Below the pieces are notes generated by a model. That model was not told where the DNA came from, made no database searches, and saw nothing but the letters and a program-made list of their open reading frames with translations. DNA of 64,000 nt, from contig CAKKNE010000005.1 of NCBI GenBank assembly GCA_918797485.1, positions 2,232,001 through 2,296,000 of the forward strand, in the 5' to 3' direction. Both the position numbers and the translations under genes were made by a program. Positions within the stretch are counted from its first letter, which is position 1. Each line of letters opens with the position of its first letter. Positions 9,713-18,609 of this stretch are shown in pieces. The DNA is from Pelagomonas calceolata (Eukaryota; Sar; Pelagophyceae; Pelagomonadales; Pelagomonadaceae).

Positions 9713-11419
9713 ATGGCCGACGTGATCGACGTCGACGAGGCCGAAGCCACCGACATCAGCACGCCCGTGCTCGAGGCGCCCGGGCTCCGCCGCCGCCGCC
9801 GCGCCACGGCGCCGGCAGCTTGGTCTTCCTTCGTGGCCGCCGAGCGCGCCAACGACGCGCGCGAGGAGCGCGACGCCGCCGCGGTCGAGCTCAACGCCCA
9901 TGCCGATGCATTCGAAGAAAGAGGCAGCGACGCCGAGGTGGGACACCCGGAGCACGACGAACTCGGGTTGCCCGGCGGCGACGGCGTACCCTTCCCGGTT
10001 TTCGGGCCGGGACCGCCCCCTGTAGATATTCCCGCCGACGAGGGCCTCGACTGGCAAGTCGACAAGGTCGCCAAGCGCACGGGCACCAATTTCGCCGTCG
10101 GCCTCTTCGCCGGCGTCCACCTCGCGCCCGGCGGGCTCCAGCACACGCGGCCGACCTTCGAAGTGCTAGATACCGCGAAACGAGTCAAAGACGATTATAG
10201 CGGACTCAGAGCGCTCGGCTTTGCGACGTCGGCCGGCGTGCTGCTCGGCGCGGCGTTCGACCGCCTTTGGGGATTAGTAGGGTGGCTGCTCGTCCACTTC
10301 CTCACGCCGCGGCGCTTTTTGCAAGCTTTTGCGATCGCGTGGTGCTACTCCCTGCGCGCCTTCGGGACGACGCGCCGCTTCGCGGTCTGGAACGCCGTGT
10401 CGTCGCTGTGCATCTGCTGCGACGCCCCTCTTGGTTTACGCGTCGCGGCCCTTCTGTATGAGGCCCGCTACTTGGTAACGCCCTACCTCTTCGGCGAAAC
10501 AGATCTCGCGACTGCCTGGGTCACGGAGAGCTACTGGGGCCTTGGCATCAGCTTGATCATAATCATGGCCTCCGCAGCAGACATCTGGAGAGAGTCCCTG
10601 GTGCGCTGGGCGACGGGCGGGCGCGACCCCATGATGCTGCTTATGAACAACATCTCGCCGACGTTTCCAGTCCTGTGCATAATGACGTTCGTCACGGTCG
10701 CGACGACGCTCGTGCCCGCCAATCCACCGTTGATATGCCTCCTCTGTACGCTCGGCCCGTCGTGGCTCGCGTCGCGCGCGTCGCCGTGGATCGGGCTCGC
10801 CGTGCACCTATTACTACGAACAACGGAGCTCATCGGCACGTGCCCGTGGCTCCTGACGAGGAGCCGTCCGCTGGAGCTGTACTGGGGCGATAACCCGGGC
10901 CTGCTCTGGTGGATCTACGGCCCAAGAGTGCGCAGCGCCTGGGCGAACCGCACGGACCACCTGGGCCTTCGCTTCGAGTCGCCGTCTGTGTGGAAATCAG
11001 TTACGGGGACGTCGCGTCGATGGCGTGGGGCGTCCGACATTTGATTTCCACACAGGTCGCCGGCGAAGCGGCGCGAGCGGCTGGCCTTCTGGAAGCGCTA
11101 CAAGCGCGCCGTGCGCCTCGAGCACGGCAAGAGCCTGAAGCGGCAACATCGCGCCACGGTCGAGGCCATGATCCACGACGAGGGGCTGCTGGAAGAACTG
11201 CCCGACGACGTGACTGGTTGTATCCTCGAGTATTTATATAAGCCGACGGCGGCGGACAAGCGCGACGAACGGTCCTACAAGCAATTCCGCCGCCGGCCCA
11301 GAAACAGCATGACGATGGACCCGTTCGAGGCGTTCGAGGGCGGCCCCGCCATGGGGCTGAACTTCATGGCTGCCATGATGCTGCCCATGTTCATGAACCC
11401 GGGGCGGCTAGGAATGTAA
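9713..11419 (+). CDS. multi-pass membrane protein of unknown family, two exons
   Basis: The coding sequence joins 9713-10977 and 11056-11419 (542 residues). I chose the ATG at 9713 (MADVIDVDEAEATD) over one at 9602 because the intervening residues are not protein-like. After an acidic, arginine-patched N-terminus there are about six hydrophobic segments between residues 165 and 380 (for example ATSAGVLLGAAF, GLGISLIIIMASAA, FPVLCIMTFVTVATTLV, LICLLCTLGPSWL). A soluble basic C-terminus (KRRERLAFWKRYKRAVRLE) ends in a methionine-rich tail (FMAAMMLPMFMNPG). The intron is an introner element; splicing as given rejoins the frame and restores a single copy of the duplicated target site. Using GT at 10984 as donor would add two residues (SP) and is equally in frame. 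Function unknown. Confidence 0.7.
10986..11055 (+). mobile_element. introner element forming an intron (14-bp perfect TIRs, 8-bp target duplication)
   Basis: The 70-bp element begins CTGTGTGGAAATCA and ends TGATTTCCACACAG, a perfect 14-bp inverted repeat. It is flanked by GTCGCCGT (10978-10985) and GTCGCCGG (11056-11063), a target duplication with 7 of 8 bases identical. The intron probably runs 10978-11055: the donor GT comes from the left target copy and the acceptor AG is the last two bases of the element, so splicing recreates the empty site. The interior carries TCGCGTCGATGGCGT (11012-11026) followed by GGGGCGTCCGA, shared with the element at 40706-40765. Such DNA-transposon-like introners are established for Aureococcus and Micromonas. 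No transposase is encoded, so the element is non-autonomous. Confidence 0.9.
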
Positions 11420-11477
11420 AAGTGTTACCGTGACTTACTACTGTGCCAAGGGGCAGTCGTCCCCGTGCTCCGTGCCC

Positions 11478-11687
11478 TCGAGGACGCCGGCGTGGTGGAT
11501 CAAGAGCCCGGCGCGGCGGTGCCGCCGGGAGACGCCCAAGACATAGCCCGTCGAGTTCTCGACGAGGCGACCACACGCCGTCGGCGGTCGCTTCGTGCGG
11601 CCGCCGGCGGCGCCAAGACCCGGCCGGCGTCGAGGACGCCGGCGTGGTGGATTAAGAGCCCGGCGCGGCGGTGCCGCCGGGAGACGC
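11478..11687. repeat. 58-bp direct repeat, two copies (11478-11535 and 11630-11687)
   Basis: The two copies begin TCGAGGACGCCGGCGTGGTG and end GTGCCGCCGGGAGACGC and differ at a single base (C/T at the 24th position). They are separated by 94 bp of unrelated GC-rich sequence. Both lie in a gene-poor 1.7-kb stretch. Near-identity in non-coding sequence implies a recent local duplication or two insertions of one small element; no inverted ends or target duplications are evident. Confidence 0.75.
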
Positions 11688-11839
11688 TGACAACGGTCCC
11701 GTCCCGGAGTCCGGAAGGGCGCGCGAACCGTCACCGCGCTCGCCGTGGTGCTACATATCCCTCTCATCCCGCGGCGTTCGGGTGAATCGCTGCTCCCCCC
11801 CCCTGACTGTAACAAAAAAAAATCCATAGTCGTCCACAA

Positions 11840-12104
11840 TTAGTTCCTAGGCGGCCACTCGTCCACCAGCACGCACCCCCGCTGGACGACGACGCCGCGG
11901 CGCCGGCAGGCCGCGAGGACGGCCTCCCCGTCGGCGCCCGGCTGCGCGAAGACGAAGCGGACGCCCCGGTCGGCCAGGACGTCGACCTGGCGCGCGCCGA
12001 TGCGGGGCGACACGCACACGTCGACGGCGTCGAGGGCACCGCGCAGGGCGCGAACGTCGCGCCCCTGGTACCAAGCAGGGGGCAGCCTCCGATCCAACGA
12101 CGTG
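11840..12104 (-). pseudogene. fragment resembling a CoA-binding (YccU-type) domain
   Basis: The minus strand from about 12104 down to a stop at 11840 reads LDRRLPPAWYQGRDVRALR, LDAVDVCVSPRIGARQVDVL, FVFAQPGADGEAVLAACRRR and GCVLVDEWPP. Order and spacing recall the C-terminal half of small Rossmann CoA-binding proteins (VDVV.vf....v......G....W.Q.G.....a......G...v.dxC). The N-terminal half with the nucleotide loop is not visible immediately upstream, and the residues before 12104 do not look coding. This is either a truncated remnant or the last exon of a gene whose other exons I cannot place. Confidence 0.35.
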
Positions 12105-12860
12105 GACGCCTGATTGCACGAAGGCGACGAGTTCGAGTGCTTTGGCGTCTCTGCGCGATTTCTCGAACGCCGCGCGCCGCCGTCGACGCCGCGCTCCGAT
12201 GCGCCCAGTGGAGGTGATTTGCCCTGCAAGCTGCGGTTAGGCGTGGACGAAGCCAGTGCGCGCGCGCGTATCAACGCGAGAGATTGTCCTCGTGGTCTTG
12301 TGTGGGCCTGGACCACGCGCAGTCGCTGGGCGACGCTGCCCTTTTGAGAGCATCTCCCTGGCAAAACCGGAGATGCTAGTGGCTGCTAGCGCCCGCTCTG
12401 CAGCGCTAGAGGTTCAAAGAGTACCACTACCACGAGCCTGGCGCGGCCCACGCTCGCGATGGCGACGTGGGGCAACCGAGTTTGAGGTTCGGGTTGCGCA
12501 AACACGAGCTGGACTCCGACCTGCAAGCACGTCAAAAAACCAGTTCAATTGCCGCACCAGCGGCGGAGAACGACTACTCAGAAGAACGCCATGGCTGCCA
12601 TAATAATGCTAGCGTTCTTGTACTCTAGGCTTATGGCCTTCCGCGATTGTGAAATCGCGAACGCGTCATCGGTCGCAGCAGCGCCCTTTGACAAGCACCC
12701 GCCGACGAGTGCTGGAGCGCCGCGCTGCTCGACGACCAAAAAGCGGCGCCGACACTTCAACTCGCGCGGCCTGATCCAGGGACTGCCGCGGCGCGCCGCC
12801 GAGCTAGATCGAGCCCGCGCGACGCGGTGTCCTCGAAGCTGCCTTTTTCATTGATGTTGT

Positions 12861-12987
12861 ACGCCGTCGACGCGTCTCTCATCGGTCGGTCCCTCCGCAG
12901 GCGCGAGCCGTCGTCCAAGCCCTCCTACTTCATCGGCGCGTCGCGCCCGGCAACGACGTGTTGGTACGTGCAGAAGTATGCCTAGGC
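12861..12987 (+). other. orphan introner-like 3' splice region plus short exon-like frame
   Basis: The 14-mer ACGCCGTCGACGCG at 12861-12874 is the introner-family core found in two isocitrate dehydrogenase introns, and CCTCCGCAG at 12892-12900 would be a fitting acceptor. Beyond it one frame reads REPSSKPSYFIGASRPATTC then WYVQKYA and a stop at 12985-12987. I cannot identify a donor or upstream exon, so this may be the end of a decayed gene. No known family was recognised. Confidence 0.3.
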
Positions 12988-13160
12988 TTTTTGTAGCGTG
13001 CCCCTGCCGCGGTACGCCGAATAAATGCCAGCTGAAGGTTAGGACGCGCAATGCGTTGACGAATAGAAAATTACACCCCAATTGCCCGAACATTGGTGCA
13101 CAGGGCCTCGAAAATCGAGACACATTTTCGGCCTCGACCGTGGAAGTTGGTTGGGGTCGT

Positions 13161-16055
13161 ATGAATAGTCTTAAGACCGCGCGACGCGACAAGCACGAAG
13201 ACGACGGCTTCTCGCGGCGCCACGCCGAGGGCGGGGCAGGCGGAGGCGGCAAGAGATACGGCCTGAAAGACATCGACGACGATTTGAGAGAGCGGGTCCA
13301 CGCGAAATCTATCACGCTCTGCGACGATTTTGGTATCTCGCCACGCGCTTATCGACTTTTTGGCGAACTCGGAGGCGCGGCGCGGGTCGCGCAGTCGGTC
13401 CTCGGCCCGGCCGGGAGCCCTCATTTACAGGACTGCCAGAACACGGTGATTCGGTTCTGCAGCTTGTTCATTACGCAGGAGGAGTTCGGCGTTTATGACG
13501 TGGAGCGGTTGTGGACAGGGCTCTACGATAGAAGTTTAGTAGATGACGGTAGAATGGGCGAGGCCGACGCCTTGAGGACGTGGGACACGTGCGTCTCCGT
13601 CGGTAAGATGCTGGAGGGTGTCACGCTACGGCACGTCGGCGAGACGAGCCAAAACGTGCGCTGGGAGCGGGACGCGGACGACGTCAGGCGCCTGGTCGGC
13701 GAGGCGGTGCCCCTCCCCAATCAGAAGGATTTCCTTGAGGAGGTTCACCGGATGGGCGTGAGGTTCGTAGCGAAACAGCACGGGCCCGAGGGGAAGATGA
13801 TCGAGTTCCTCGTGGGTCAGCTCTTCGAGGGCGTGCTTGACATCTGGGACTTCTTCAAGATTTTATTTAGGACCACTGGACGAGGAGAGATGACGGACTT
13901 TGGCTGCCCGACGAGTGCGCCGTGCATCGTGATGTTGATTTTAGGAGTGGGCTTCCCCCACAGAGCGCGCGGTGACGCCGACCTGGAGCACCGCATCCTG
14001 CAGAAGATCGTCCCGCTGCTTACCTGCGTCCTCGCGTTGGACCCGCGGTTCGCCCAGCGGCTCGCCGACGTCTGCGGGCAGCTGCCGAAGGCCGTGCTCG
14101 ACGCCGCGGCGCCGGAGCCCTTGAAGACGCTCCGCGCCGCCGTCTCGAATCCGCGGGGGGCCGACCTCACGGTCCTGCGGCGCATCGTGGGGCGGATCCC
14201 AGACGTGGCGCCGGCGTCGCGCACGGCGCCGGGCGGTGTTGCTCGGGGCGCGCCGCCGGCGCGGCGCCAGGGCACCCCGCGGCCGCGGACCATGCCGATC
14301 CAGACGACGGCGCAGCTCCGCCAGGGGGGCTACCTCGCCGCATTGGTCCAGCCGCCGCCGCGCGTGTTTGACCCCAACTGGCCGACGAAGGCCCGGTCAG
14401 TATTAGGAAAGATCCGCGGGATGGGGAATGTTGGGCGGGGCCGGGGCAGCCTGAACCTGGAGGACGTGCGGCTGATGCTCGAGCGGTACGGGTTCAGCGG
14501 GCCGCCGGGGTCGTGGAACAACATAACTCGCGGCATCTGCGCGCCAGGGAACTGGCCGAGGACTTCAAAGATGAGACGTGTGACAGAGCTCGTGAAGTAC
14601 CTCGAGGGCGCCCTCGCGAAATTGCCAGCTTCCGAGGAGACGGACGTCGCGGCGCGCGTCGTGGATCCTGAGTGGTGTAGGGACGTGCTGGACGGCCGCG
14701 GCGACGGCCTCCTCGTCGTCGGCGGGACCTTTCTATTCAAGGGCCGCCAGCATTGTATCCGCTACGTGAGATCCTGGGGCGGCACAATATACGTGCAGCA
14801 CTACGGTGTCGACGATGAAGTTCCGTTGCTGCTAGCGACGCCGCTGACAGAGCTCGAGGCCATCATGTCCAACGAGCCGGTTTCGGCGCTGGCGTCTCGC
14901 GCCACGCCATCGCCGCCCTCGGAGGTCGACGTCAACGCCGAGGTCTCGGCCCTGTCTACGCGCGCCACGCCGCAACCGGCGTCGCTCGCGCGCACTGCGC
15001 CGGCGCCGCCGCAGCCGCGCGCCGAGCCGCCGCCGGCATCACGCTTTGGCTACGGAGCCAACTTAGAGCTCCCGGCCCCGTCTATGCAATTTGCGGCGCC
15101 GGTGTTGGCGCCGACTCTAGACCGACCCTTCGACGTGGGATGCCGCATCCGGTTGGGAGGCTTCCTTAAGAAGACCCACTGGAACGGTCAGTACGGGATC
15201 ATCGCGGCGACGCCGCAGGACGTCGCTGCGGATAGTCGAGTGTACGTCGACCTGGGCGACGATAGGACGCTTAGTTTCCGTGTCGAAAGAGTAGAAGCTT
15301 GTCCTATCTTCGGTGAAGGAGCCGAGGTTGAGCTCTGCTGCCCCTCCGGCGCCCAAAGCGAGCACAACGATCGGCGCGGGGTTGTGGTGGGCTTCGAGAC
15401 AAGCGGTTTATTGAAAGTAAACCTGGTAGGCGGCAGATCGGTCTTCGCCCGGTCCGTCAACTTACGATCTATTCCTAGAAATCGGCCGCGCCGCCCCATC
15501 AATACGTCAGGGACCTTAGCCTCTCCATCACAAGCGCCGACGAAGAAGTCCAACAACGACGGCGCGGCGGTCCCGACGAAGTATAAGCCCTTGTCTCCCT
15601 ACTCGCCCACCGAAGAAGGTTCTGGCGCGATTGAACAAGCGGGGTGCGACACGGCCAGTTTATTGTTAGGCGACGCGGGCGGCGAAGAGAAGCGTAACGG
15701 GCCGTCGGACGACATCTCTTTGGAATCTGGCGGCGCGGGCGGCGCCTCTCCTTCATTAGTAGATAACCGCGGTGCGGCTTCAAATGCGGCTTTGGATGAG
15801 GACGGCGCGAGTGAGTCGTCTGTAGGCGACGACCGGCAGCTGCCGGGCGAGTCCGCGCGGGACCATCGCAAACGCATGCGCAAGCTCAAGAAAGATCGCG
15901 AGAAACGCGATACCTACAAAAAGACCGCGAGGTACCTGTGCTCCTCCGTGCTCGGAGACCGATCGTTTGAAACGGTGCTCGCGGCGGTCGAAGCGGTCCA
16001 AGGCGACGCCGACGCGGCCGTGAACAACTTGATGGGAGACGACCTCGGCGCCTAG
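13161..16055 (+). CDS. large protein with two small beta-barrel (Tudor/KOW-like) modules and C-terminal CUE/UBA-like motif
   Basis: The frame opens at 12978, but residues before the ATG at 13161 (MNSLKTARRDKHEDD) look untranslated, so the 964-residue reading is preferred. The N-terminal third is helical and unrecognised (LCDDFGISPRAYRLFGELGG, FLVGQLFEGVLDIWDFFKIL). The middle contains GGTFLFKGRQHCIRYVRSWG. Around nt 15120-15470 two small barrels follow each other (RIRLGGFLKKTHWNGQYGII, then AEVELCCPSGAQSEHNDRRG, GVVVGFETSGLLKVNL), resembling Tudor/KOW or SH3-like folds. The extreme C-terminus after a KKDREKR helix (LCSSVLGDRSFETVLAAVEA, VQGDADAAVNNLMGDDLGA) is CUE/UBA-like and could bind ubiquitin. 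Overall function unknown. Two long disordered Ala/Pro/Ser segments separate the domains. Confidence 0.6.
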   Translation: MNSLKTARRDKHEDDGFSRRHAEGGAGGGGKRYGLKDIDDDLRERVHAKSITLCDDFGISPRAYRLFGELGGAARVAQSVLGPAGSPHLQDCQNTVIRFCSLFITQEEFGVYDVERLWTGLYDRSLVDDGRMGEADALRTWDTCVSVGKMLEGVTLRHVGETSQNVRWERDADDVRRLVGEAVPLPNQKDFLEEVHRMGVRFVAKQHGPEGKMIEFLVGQLFEGVLDIWDFFKILFRTTGRGEMTDFGCPTSAPCIVMLILGVGFPHRARGDADLEHRILQKIVPLLTCVLALDPRFAQRLADVCGQLPKAVLDAAAPEPLKTLRAAVSNPRGADLTVLRRIVGRIPDVAPASRTAPGGVARGAPPARRQGTPRPRTMPIQTTAQLRQGGYLAALVQPPPRVFDPNWPTKARSVLGKIRGMGNVGRGRGSLNLEDVRLMLERYGFSGPPGSWNNITRGICAPGNWPRTSKMRRVTELVKYLEGALAKLPASEETDVAARVVDPEWCRDVLDGRGDGLLVVGGTFLFKGRQHCIRYVRSWGGTIYVQHYGVDDEVPLLLATPLTELEAIMSNEPVSALASRATPSPPSEVDVNAEVSALSTRATPQPASLARTAPAPPQPRAEPPPASRFGYGANLELPAPSMQFAAPVLAPTLDRPFDVGCRIRLGGFLKKTHWNGQYGIIAATPQDVAADSRVYVDLGDDRTLSFRVERVEACPIFGEGAEVELCCPSGAQSEHNDRRGVVVGFETSGLLKVNLVGGRSVFARSVNLRSIPRNRPRRPINTSGTLASPSQAPTKKSNNDGAAVPTKYKPLSPYSPTEEGSGAIEQAGCDTASLLLGDAGGEEKRNGPSDDISLESGGAGGASPSLVDNRGAASNAALDEDGASESSVGDDRQLPGESARDHRKRMRKLKKDREKRDTYKKTARYLCSSVLGDRSFETVLAAVEAVQGDADAAVNNLMGDDLGA

Positions 16056-16200
16056 CTCTGGTCGTGATTCGGGCGACGAATTGACGACCTCATCTTACCC
16101 CTTCCCCTTTCCCCTCCCCACTCGCACGCACGGAGCCGACCTTGGTTCACTCCTCTCCTTCGGACTCCTGTGTAATGGCGTGTTGATATACATTACTCAT

Positions 16201-16374
16201 ATGGTCCTGACTGAGGACGCCGCGCGGCGGTTGACTCATGTGCAACCGAAGAGGCACCTGAAGGCGCTGCTGGCGACGCAGGTGCTGTCGACCGTGACGC
16301 ACGACGTCGACATCCGGAGGGACGTGGAGTGCCGGCTCGTCGAGGCGCTCGAGATCGTCGCCGCGGACGCCTAG
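16201..16374 (+). CDS. possible small protein, 57 residues
   Basis: The ATG at 16201 follows an AT-rich run (GATATACATTACTCAT) and opens a 57-residue frame with protein-like composition: MVLTEDAARRLTHVQPKRHL, then LLATQVLSTVTHDVDIRRDV and ECRLVEALEIVAADA. The amphipathic helix pattern and codon use (GTC, CTG, GAC, GCG) resemble neighbouring genes. No family was recognised. It could also be a stray last exon of a longer transcript, since no donor or upstream exon was found. Confidence 0.35.
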   Translation: MVLTEDAARRLTHVQPKRHLKALLATQVLSTVTHDVDIRRDVECRLVEALEIVAADA

Positions 16375-16802
16375 GAAGGGTTGTTCTCCAAGCGTAAGCT
16401 CTCAAACCAAACTGATTACTCATTAGGGAACTTCGCATATCTATGTAATCATTGTTGGAGGCTTGGAGCGGCTCCATCCCATTCTCACGTGGCGCAGAAA
16501 GCTTAGTTTGCACGTTATCCGAGTTCGAACATATCCTCTATGACCTCAAAGGGCTTCTATGATGTCAAAACAATCAGCGGGGACCATATCTTGAAAATGG
16601 TATTAGGGCAACCTCGGGTACCATCCAGGTATATTCCTTTTCTTTTTGCCTCTTTTTGACTCATCACTTGGCAGGCTAGTACAAAGGGGCAATGTAACGA
16701 CAATAAGGTGAGATATACCCCATGAATGAATGAAGCTGGGCGTCTAATGCGTGGTGAAGACCCGCGGCGGCCGGCGGGCATCTCTGTCGGGGGACTCCGC
16801 AC
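16375..16802. other. AT-richer intergenic stretch, no gene recognised
   Basis: This segment is clearly lower in GC than its surroundings and no reading frame in it resembles a protein. It runs into a TPR-family fragment, so it may be decayed sequence that came with that duplication. Confidence 0.35.
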
Positions 16803-16973
16803 AGCGCCACGCTCGGCGATGTGCGCGAGGCCGTGACAACGCTCGAGGAGACGAGACGGATCGCGCGGCGCGTATTCGGCAGCACGCACCCACACCTACA
16901 TTTTATTGAGCGCTACTTGCGAAACGCGCGGGCCGCGCTCCGCGCCCGCGAGACGCCGTCGACGAGTAATTAG
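16803..16973 (+). pseudogene. C-terminal remnant of the MYND/RING-CH/TPR family
   Basis: The frame reads LGDVREAVTTLEETRRIARR, VFGSTHPHLHFIERYLRNAR and AALRARETPS before a stop at 16971-16973. This aligns with the last 55 residues of the copy at 2441-3690 (LDDLREAVTMLEE, RRVFGGAHP, LRESRAAIRAREGTP). No MYND, RING or earlier TPR part precedes it, so it is a truncated piece. It abuts the 3' end of the next, oppositely oriented gene with no gap. Confidence 0.65.
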
Positions 16974-18245
16974 TCACAAATTACTCCTCGCCTCGACACA
17001 CGCCCCCTTGATCCGCTCGAGCCCCTCGTCGAGCACGGCGCGCGAGCAGCAGAAGTTGAGGCGCACGAAGCCCCGCGCGCCGAACGCCGCGCCGTCGGTC
17101 AGGTAGACGCCTCGCTGAGACAAGAAGAGGCCCGGCGACGCGCCCAATTTGCGCGCGTCCAGCCATAGTAAATAGGTGCTCTCGGCCGGCGCCGCGACCG
17201 TGAGAAGGTCGCCGCACTCGCGCTCCAAAAAAGCGACGGCCGTGTCGCGGTTCGCCCTTAAATGGTCGACCATGGCGCGGCGCCAGGCCTCGCAGGCGCC
17301 GCGCGGGGGCGTCAGCACACACGGCCCGCCACCGTCGGCGTCGAGGATCGCCCCTAATGCTTCAAGACCGGCGTGCGACGGCTCGGCCTGGTCGCGGCCC
17401 GCGCGGAAGTAGCGCCTCCTTAGCACATCGTCCTCGACGACGGCGAAGGCCACGTCCAAACCCGCCACGTTGTACGTTTTTGAGGCGGACGTGATCGAGA
17501 TTAACCTGACGTCTGTGTCGAGCAACCCCGCGGGCGTGAAGGGCACGTCGTCCAAAATCAAACCGCTCCAGACCTCGTCCGACGCCAGGATCACATTACG
17601 GGAAGCGCATTCTCGGGCCACGGCCTCCATCTCATGCCGACGCCACACTCTTCCAGTAGGGTTGTGCGGGTTGCACCAGAGCAGGACCACGTCCTCGCCA
17701 TCAGCTGTGGCGACGGCTTTATCAAGCGTCTCTCTCAGTAACGACTCGTCGAGGGGCCCTCCTTCATTACCGAGGTCCAATTCAATACACTGCGAGGCGT
17801 CCTTCGCCGCGTTCAGGAACGGCGGGTAGACCGGCGTCGGCACCACGACGCATCCTTTGGGTCCGGCGAGGCGCGCGCAGTGGTAGAGCGCCGGGATGAG
17901 CCCCGGGTGCCAGCGCACCCAATCAGTAGAGACGGGCCGGCCCCAACTGCGACCCATGCCTGCTGTCACAGCTTGTAGTAGAGACGCACTGGGATCGACG
18001 TAGCCGTAGATGCCAGCTTTCGACGCCGCGGCGACGGCTTCGCGCACGGGCAACGGCGCGAGCGCGTCGCCGTCGGCGACCCAGAGCGGTATCAAGTTTT
18101 CGTCGAAGCGGCCCCACTTCCGCGACGCGTGCTTGCGGCGGTGCTCGGGGCTGGCCCACTCCAATGCGGCACTCGAGGCGGCGCGGAGGCGCGTCCGCGT
18201 CGCGTGGCGCACGCCGACCAATGCTAACGCTAGTGGACCGCGCAT
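16974..18245 (-). CDS. PLP-dependent C-S lyase / aminotransferase, PatB-MalY type
   Basis: A 423-residue fold-type I PLP enzyme. The opening KWGRFDENLIPLWVADGDAL is the MalY/PatB signature (usually ..pmWVADMDF), followed by YGYVDPSASLLQAV. The PLP lysine is expected at SITSASKTYNVAGLD, with DEVWSGLILDD and LLWCNPHNPTGRVW supplying the cofactor-binding Asp and Asn. The family cleaves cystathionine or related C-S bonds (cystathionine beta-lyase) and some members act as aminotransferases. Residues 1-45 are rich in Arg, Ala and Ser with little acid, consistent with a mitochondrial or plastid transit peptide. The start ATG at 18245 lies 260 bp from a CTAG promoter dyad. Confidence 0.85.
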   Translation of the reverse strand: MRGPLALALVGVRHATRTRLRAASSAALEWASPEHRRKHASRKWGRFDENLIPLWVADGDALAPLPVREAVAAASKAGIYGYVDPSASLLQAVTAGMGRSWGRPVSTDWVRWHPGLIPALYHCARLAGPKGCVVVPTPVYPPFLNAAKDASQCIELDLGNEGGPLDESLLRETLDKAVATADGEDVVLLWCNPHNPTGRVWRRHEMEAVARECASRNVILASDEVWSGLILDDVPFTPAGLLDTDVRLISITSASKTYNVAGLDVAFAVVEDDVLRRRYFRAGRDQAEPSHAGLEALGAILDADGGGPCVLTPPRGACEAWRRAMVDHLRANRDTAVAFLERECGDLLTVAAPAESTYLLWLDARKLGASPGLFLSQRGVYLTDGAAFGARGFVRLNFCCSRAVLDEGLERIKGACVEARSNL

Positions 18246-18504
18246 CGTCGGCTGGCGTTCTGCGCCCGTTAAACTTCCCGGAGCGGTGCGTGTGTTGTTT
18301 TACACGAAAGGTTTGAGCGCGCGCTCGGCTGGCGTTAAGTGCAGTGCTGCACCAGCTGGCAGTCAAGCTGCACGAGCTGTAAACGATCGTTTTTCGCAGC
18401 AGCAGTTGATGGCGTGTTGTGGTCACCGCGTCGAGGGCACGTGCACCAATGCCACACGTACTAGGAGTGCAGCGCGCCGTTCCACGGCCCTGCACTGCGA
18501 TTAT

Positions 18505-18527
18505 CTAGCGGCATGTAAGGCACTAGC
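18505..18527 (+). promoter_or_regulatory. CTAG promoter dyad, copy 1
   Basis: Reads CTAGCGGC, AT, GTAAGGCACTAGC. It lies 260 bp upstream of the PatB-type gene start (18245, minus). Member of the 12-copy family described under findings. Confidence 0.7.
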
Positions 18528-18609
18528 ACCCGGCACTTTTCGCCCGCCCACTAGCCTTGGCACGGCAACAGAATACCGGTCCCACGCCGCCGACGCGCCG
18601 GGGAAGCTA

